DNA of 64,000 nucleotides, taken from NCBI GenBank assembly GCA_029945375.1, contig CM057057.1, forward strand, positions 3,658,001-3,722,000. Reading direction: 5' to 3'. Origin of the DNA: Agaricus subrufescens (taxonomy: Eukaryota; Basidiomycota; Agaricomycetes; Agaricales; Agaricaceae). How positions within the stretch are numbered: the first letter of the stretch is position 1; each line of letters begins with the position of its first letter. Below the pieces are notes generated by a model. The model did not search any database. It worked only from the letters and a program-made list of their open reading frames with translations, and had not been told where the DNA came from. Shown here one piece after another: positions 60,153 through 64,000 of the stretch. The position numbers and the translations under genes were made by a program.

Positions 60153-60296
60153 GACGAGTAGAGATAAGGAGCAGATGTTTACATCACTAATTTACAAGTG
60201 TGTTTGCCATCCATTCGAAGTTCAAATTAATGATCACATTCTTCTAGATAGTGCAACATTAGGAAAGACTCTACTGTTTACAGCAAATGCATGGGC

Positions 60297-61758
60297 TCAA
60301 GGATCCTTCTCCTTCGATCCATCTAACCCAATCGTGACGAAACTAATTAGGACTAGGATAGCTCCTACAATTACCTGTCCTCGAACAGGCGCATTAATAA
60401 TAAAGTCACCTACAACTGCGACAGGAATTGTCAGGCTGATACCAGTGGTTACTACGAGTGGTGTAGTCTTGAGCATCGAGAGAACGTATAGATAGTCGCT
60501 CAACAGAAAAATTATCGTCTATATATCATAATCAGTCTCCAGATTGATGACCGACGAAAAAATTGGACTTACGCTAGCAAGAAGGGCATACCATTGTACG
60601 GACATGCTAGGCATCTCGAACGTCTCGATACGAAGCCAATGCAATAATACCCCAACTGGCCAACATGTTAACAAATTGAAAAGTCCAACGAAACCAAGAA
60701 ACATTTGCATATCAATGCGTGATTCGCTCCCAATTTTCACTTTGAGGAACACTACGTATATAGCGTAGAAGATCGCTGAGATAAACGCAAGCATGTCTCC
60801 GAACAGGGGTCGAGATCTCGCATTGAAATGTGGATCTAGCTTAGAGTTTGGGCTTGAAGCCTCCGAGTCAGAGAGTGAAACGAGGACAACACCAACAAAG
60901 CTGGATGTCCTACTATCAACGGCGTTCGGTATAGAGTTTGAGTGAGAATCGTACCAGATGAGTACAGCAAACAATTTAAAGGGAGTAAACCTCTCTACTC
61001 CAAAGATTTTCCCGAAACCAAGAGTGAAGAACCCTGATACACCTGATCAGGACAGAGGGAATGACTCGGCCGACATGACTCACCACTCGTGCTTACTACT
61101 ATGGTAGAGCTCGCCACAGAAGTATAACTCAACGACGCATTCACAGTCCAGTTCGCAATAAACCACAGCCAACAAAATATGAATGCCACGCTGGCTGTTT
61201 GCCTTACTGTCAACGGCGCGAGTGCCGGATCTGTGCTTAATGGCTGGTCGTAGGGGGACGATTCTGACGTTTCCGCAACGGATAAACGCCGATATCCTGC
61301 TGCTGTTCGATCGTTGAGACCTGTTTTGTTTGGCGTTCAGGCTAGTAAAATGGTGATGTCCTCGACTCACTAATGAGGCTGCCTTTTTTTCCCCATACCC
61401 AACGCACAGTTTGCGGCACCAGGTACAAGGTGAATGGACCAGTAGTGATATACGTCACCCTGAACCATCGAATGAGTTTCTACTAGTGTCTTGCAAATAA
61501 GTTAACCTTACAAGAATGGCTTGTCGTAACCATTATCGTACAACGCCTATAACTGTCATTGAGTACTTCAGATACCCTCGAAATTGATCCGCCCCCCACC
61601 TGCATAATGAACCCTGACGCGGTCCAGAGAAGGATAACTATTAGAAGTAAAGCTAGCCCAACCCAATAGTCATTGGCCTTGCGTCGGCTTTGCAGTTCCG
61701 GAGACTGAGGTTTCGCATCGTCGTTGAGTATAGAGTCATGCCCATCCAGGACGTCCAT
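60297..61758 (-). CDS. DMT/EamA transporter, SLC35F5-YML018C-like (copy 1)
   Basis: This is a predicted ten-helix membrane transporter of the drug/metabolite superfamily. Fragments in order: DYWVGLALLLIVILLWTASGFI, LTVRQTASVAFIFCWLWFIANWTVNASLSYTSVASSTIVVSTSGFFTLGFGKIF, PFKLFAVLIWFVGVVLVSLSDSE, LFGDMLAFISAIFYAIYVVFLKVKI, MFLGFVGLFNLLTCWPVG, and LSDYLYVLSMLKTTPLVVTTGISLTIP, ending GLDGSKEKDP. The set matches fungal Thi74/YML018C proteins, usually vacuolar. Substrate is unknown; related proteins are loosely tied to thiamin. Start at 61758 (MDVLDGHDS). Closely related to the next gene in the same orientation, 292 bp away. Confidence 0.85.
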
Positions 61759-62050
61759 TTCATATGGACTGGCAGTGGGGATAGTTAGAAGTGAAAGCAC
61801 AATGTACAGGGATAAGGATTGGCAGCGGACCTCCCTTGGGTGACAGGAGACATCGCCATTTGGCTGATCTGATGCTGACCTGGGTTTCTAGGGATTGAGC
61901 ATTGCGGGCGCACCTGGCAGTGGGCAGACGGCTGTATATAGGGTTGTTGGTTGCATAGCCTTACCCTGTGTCATAATTGGTTTCGGCGCGCGGCGCGGAC
62001 AAATCATGGTATATTTATATTCTGAGGTATTACAGCTACTCTCAACGCAT

Positions 62051-63644
62051 TCAATCCATCCGCACCTGCCTTGGAGTTTCACTTCCATTGGACTTGGAAT
62101 CAGCCCCTATTGTAATGAATCCAACGAGGACGAAGGTAGCCCCTATAAGAACTTGCAAATACACGGGCACACCCAACAATGTATCACCCAGTACAGCAGC
62201 AGGTATTGTGAGACTGAGTCCGACAGTCGCCACCAACGGTGTAGTCTTGAGCATGGCAAAAACGTAGAGATAATCGCTCAACCACGTAATCATCATCTAT
62301 AATCACTGAATATCGCAGCCCGTTCCGTTAAAAATACTAACACTTACATCACAGATAATGGTGTACCATTCTCCTGCCTTGGTAGGCAACTCAAATGGCT
62401 CGATGTGGGTCCAGTGCAATATTAAGCCAATAGGCCAGCACAGTAAGATATTGAACAAGCCAACAAAACCAAAGAAAAGTTGCATGTCGATGCGTTCCTC
62501 GTTCTTGATGCGAACCTTGAGGAGGATGACGTAAAATGCATAAAAAAGTGCCGAGACGAGCGCAAGTGCATCTCCAAAAAGGGGCCTTGATATTTGTTTT
62601 GAGATGGTGTTGATTGAGGATTCCTTGACACCCCTGGCCCATTCACTTGCATCTAGGGGTCCCACTTGTAGTGGGGGTTCGCCTGCGTTACGTTCTTCAG
62701 AGTCGGAAAGTGACACTAGTACCACTCCTAAAAAACTAAATTTTGATATAAGTAGGCATAGGGATGGAGAATTTTAAAATCGCACCAGATGAACACCGCA
62801 GTAACTTTCATCGCAGTCAGCTTTTCGACGCGAAATATCCGACCAATTCCCAAAGTGAAGAATCCTAACAGATTCAATGTTAATGTTTCTGTAGCATGAC
62901 AAGCAAACACTTACCACTTGTGCTGGCGAGGATAGTCGCGCTTGCTACCGTTGTATACGACAGAGACGTGTTCACAGACCAATTTGCAATGAACCACAAC
63001 AAACAGAATGCCAATGCTAGCTCGGCTGTTTGGCGAACATCTAATGGCGGAAGGTTCCTCTCCGGCACTTGGTCATCAACATTAATTCGGGTGAGGTGGT
63101 TGAGAGAAGGAGGGGGTTCAGCGTTATCATGTGTTTCGGTTGCTTCACCACCTACGAGCGGTTGATATCCTTCTCTAGGACTAATGCTGTGTTCTCAGTA
63201 GGGAGTAAACAATATCGCTCTCCAAAAATGGCTTACCTACTCGAGTCATTTTTGTATTTTGACCAAACGTGACGAATGCCATAGAGGACCAGGTAGAAAG
63301 AGAATGCGCTCGTGGTCAGATAAGTTATCCTGAAGATGTGATGAGCGAGCAAATGGATGTATGAGTACAGCTGGCTTACAAGAATGGTTTTTCGTATCCA
63401 TTGACAAACAAGCGCTGGCGAAAAAAAGGCTGTAGTTGCTGGTCATTCACACTGTCGTAAGACTCACCTGAGTGATAAAATTTGCAAGAGTCCACAGAAG
63501 GACTACAGTCAACAAGTAGATGATTCCAACAGTGTACTCTTTCTTGTCCACCACGGTTTTTGGGGGCGCAGGACGACGATGGGAAGAGTCTATTGAATCC
63601 ATCTCATAGGTGGGAGGAGCTAGAGCCAAGTCGGGGATGGACAT
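62051..63644 (-). CDS. DMT/EamA transporter, SLC35F5-YML018C-like (copy 2)
   Basis: This is a tandem paralogue of the gene at 60297-61758. It starts MSIPDLALAPPTYEMDSIDS and continues with YTVGIIYLLTVVLLWTLANFI, LDVRQTAELALAFCLLWFIANWSVNTSLSYTTVASATILASTSGFFTLGIGRIF, VLVSLSDSEE, LFGDALALVSALFYAFYVILLKVRI, LFFGFVGLFNILLCWPIG and LSDYLYVFAMLKTTPLVATVGLSLTIPAAVLGD, ending PRQVRMD. The two copies share exon borders, for example around TSG-FFTLG, but differ at many residues, so the duplication is old. The hydrophilic loop after VSLSDSE is about 20 residues longer here. Confidence 0.85.
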
Positions 63645-63819
63645 GCATCAGGAGTCACTAGTCATGCCCGCATGGCTGAGACAGCTTGACCGGGCTTTCC
63701 GTGCGAAAATGCAGTCCGTCCGATAAGATAATGCATGTAGTACTAATACATCAAATCCAAAGGAATGTAAACGATAGTGATGGGTAAGGTTTTTAAAGGA
63801 AATAATAAAAATAAGAGAG

Positions 63820-64000
63820 CTATTGCCGTTGCTGCTGAGGTTGGTATTTGACTTTTTCAAATATGCGGAAAAGGCTTATGATTAGGTTACTGCAGTAAGC
63901 GATCAGACCGATCCCAACAAGGATGATGAGGGACAGTTGACGATCACATATACGATCACCTGCGCTTCCTTCAAAGTTGGGGAGATTGCTAGGAGGTCGC
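63820..64000 (-). CDS. C-terminal end of a probable membrane protein (partial)
   Basis: On the minus strand an open frame enters from the right edge and ends at TAG (63820-63822). It contains one hydrophobic segment (LSLIILVGIGLIAYCSNLII) followed by a basic, Gln-rich tail KVKYQPQQQRQ. The rest of the gene is outside the window, and an intron may lie at about 63948. No family is recognised. The call rests on the length of the frame and its transmembrane-like pattern only. Confidence 0.35.
   Translation of the reverse strand, partial: RPPSNLPNFEGSAGDRICDRQLSLIILVGIGLIAYCSNLIISLFRIFEKVKYQPQQQRQ

Noticed and set aside
1..64000. CRISPR arrays, prokaryotic operons, rRNA genes and telomeric repeats
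   Set aside because: None seen: introns, fungal families and lack of spaced short repeats rule out arrays or operons, and no rRNA or TTAGGG runs were noticed.

Overview
The window is nuclear DNA from a filamentous basidiomycete, most likely an agaricomycete. The genes are split by many introns of about 45-65 nt, and both strands are used. The protein set is fungal: Zn2Cys6 regulators, a HapX-type iron regulator, Rac1, Yth1, Sls1, Spb1 and Slx9. Gene models were built by eye. I joined exons using splice sites, protein family signatures and reading-frame arithmetic; where I summed exon lengths (noted in entries) the total is divisible by three.

Layout. 1-14 kb is dense housekeeping: a triple-KH RNA-binding protein, a NUFIP1/Rsa1-like snoRNP factor, an M16 metallopeptidase divergent from an Ngl2-like RNA exonuclease, and a DH-PH Rho GEF divergent from a small membrane protein. 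14-25 kb holds two related Zn2Cys6 transcription factors flanking a YjbQ-family gene with microexons, the polyadenylation factor YTH1 and prephenate dehydratase PHA2. 25-28 kb is a large single-pass membrane protein. 28.6-39.3 kb is the structurally unusual part. A segment of about 1.7 kb carrying a complete RAC1 gene is present twice in direct orientation. The copies are separated by about 5.5 kb of AT-rich, repeat-bearing DNA ending in a broken reverse transcriptase/RNase H fragment. 39.7-52.9 kb returns to housekeeping: SPB1, SLS1, eIF3b/PRT1, hapX with an iron-GATA-type site in its promoter, and a mitochondrial PPR protein. 52.9-55.6 kb has no gene I can support. 55.6-64 kb carries an XRCC2-like Rad51 paralogue, a coiled-coil protein, SLX9, a tandem pair of DMT/SLC35F-like transporters, and the end of a probable membrane protein that leaves the window.

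How the genes work together. Most are independent neighbours, not a cluster. Shared themes are ribosome biogenesis and translation (NUFIP1, SPB1, SLX9, eIF3b, NGL2) and mitochondrial gene expression (SLS1, PPR protein). The least ordinary observations are the RAC1 duplication with foreign filler exactly at its junction, the 6-nt and 15-nt exons of the YjbQ gene, four GC-AG introns required by frame, a zinc-cluster gene whose cysteine motif cannot be restored by canonical splicing, and the nine-base iron-GATA match 63 bp upstream of hapX.
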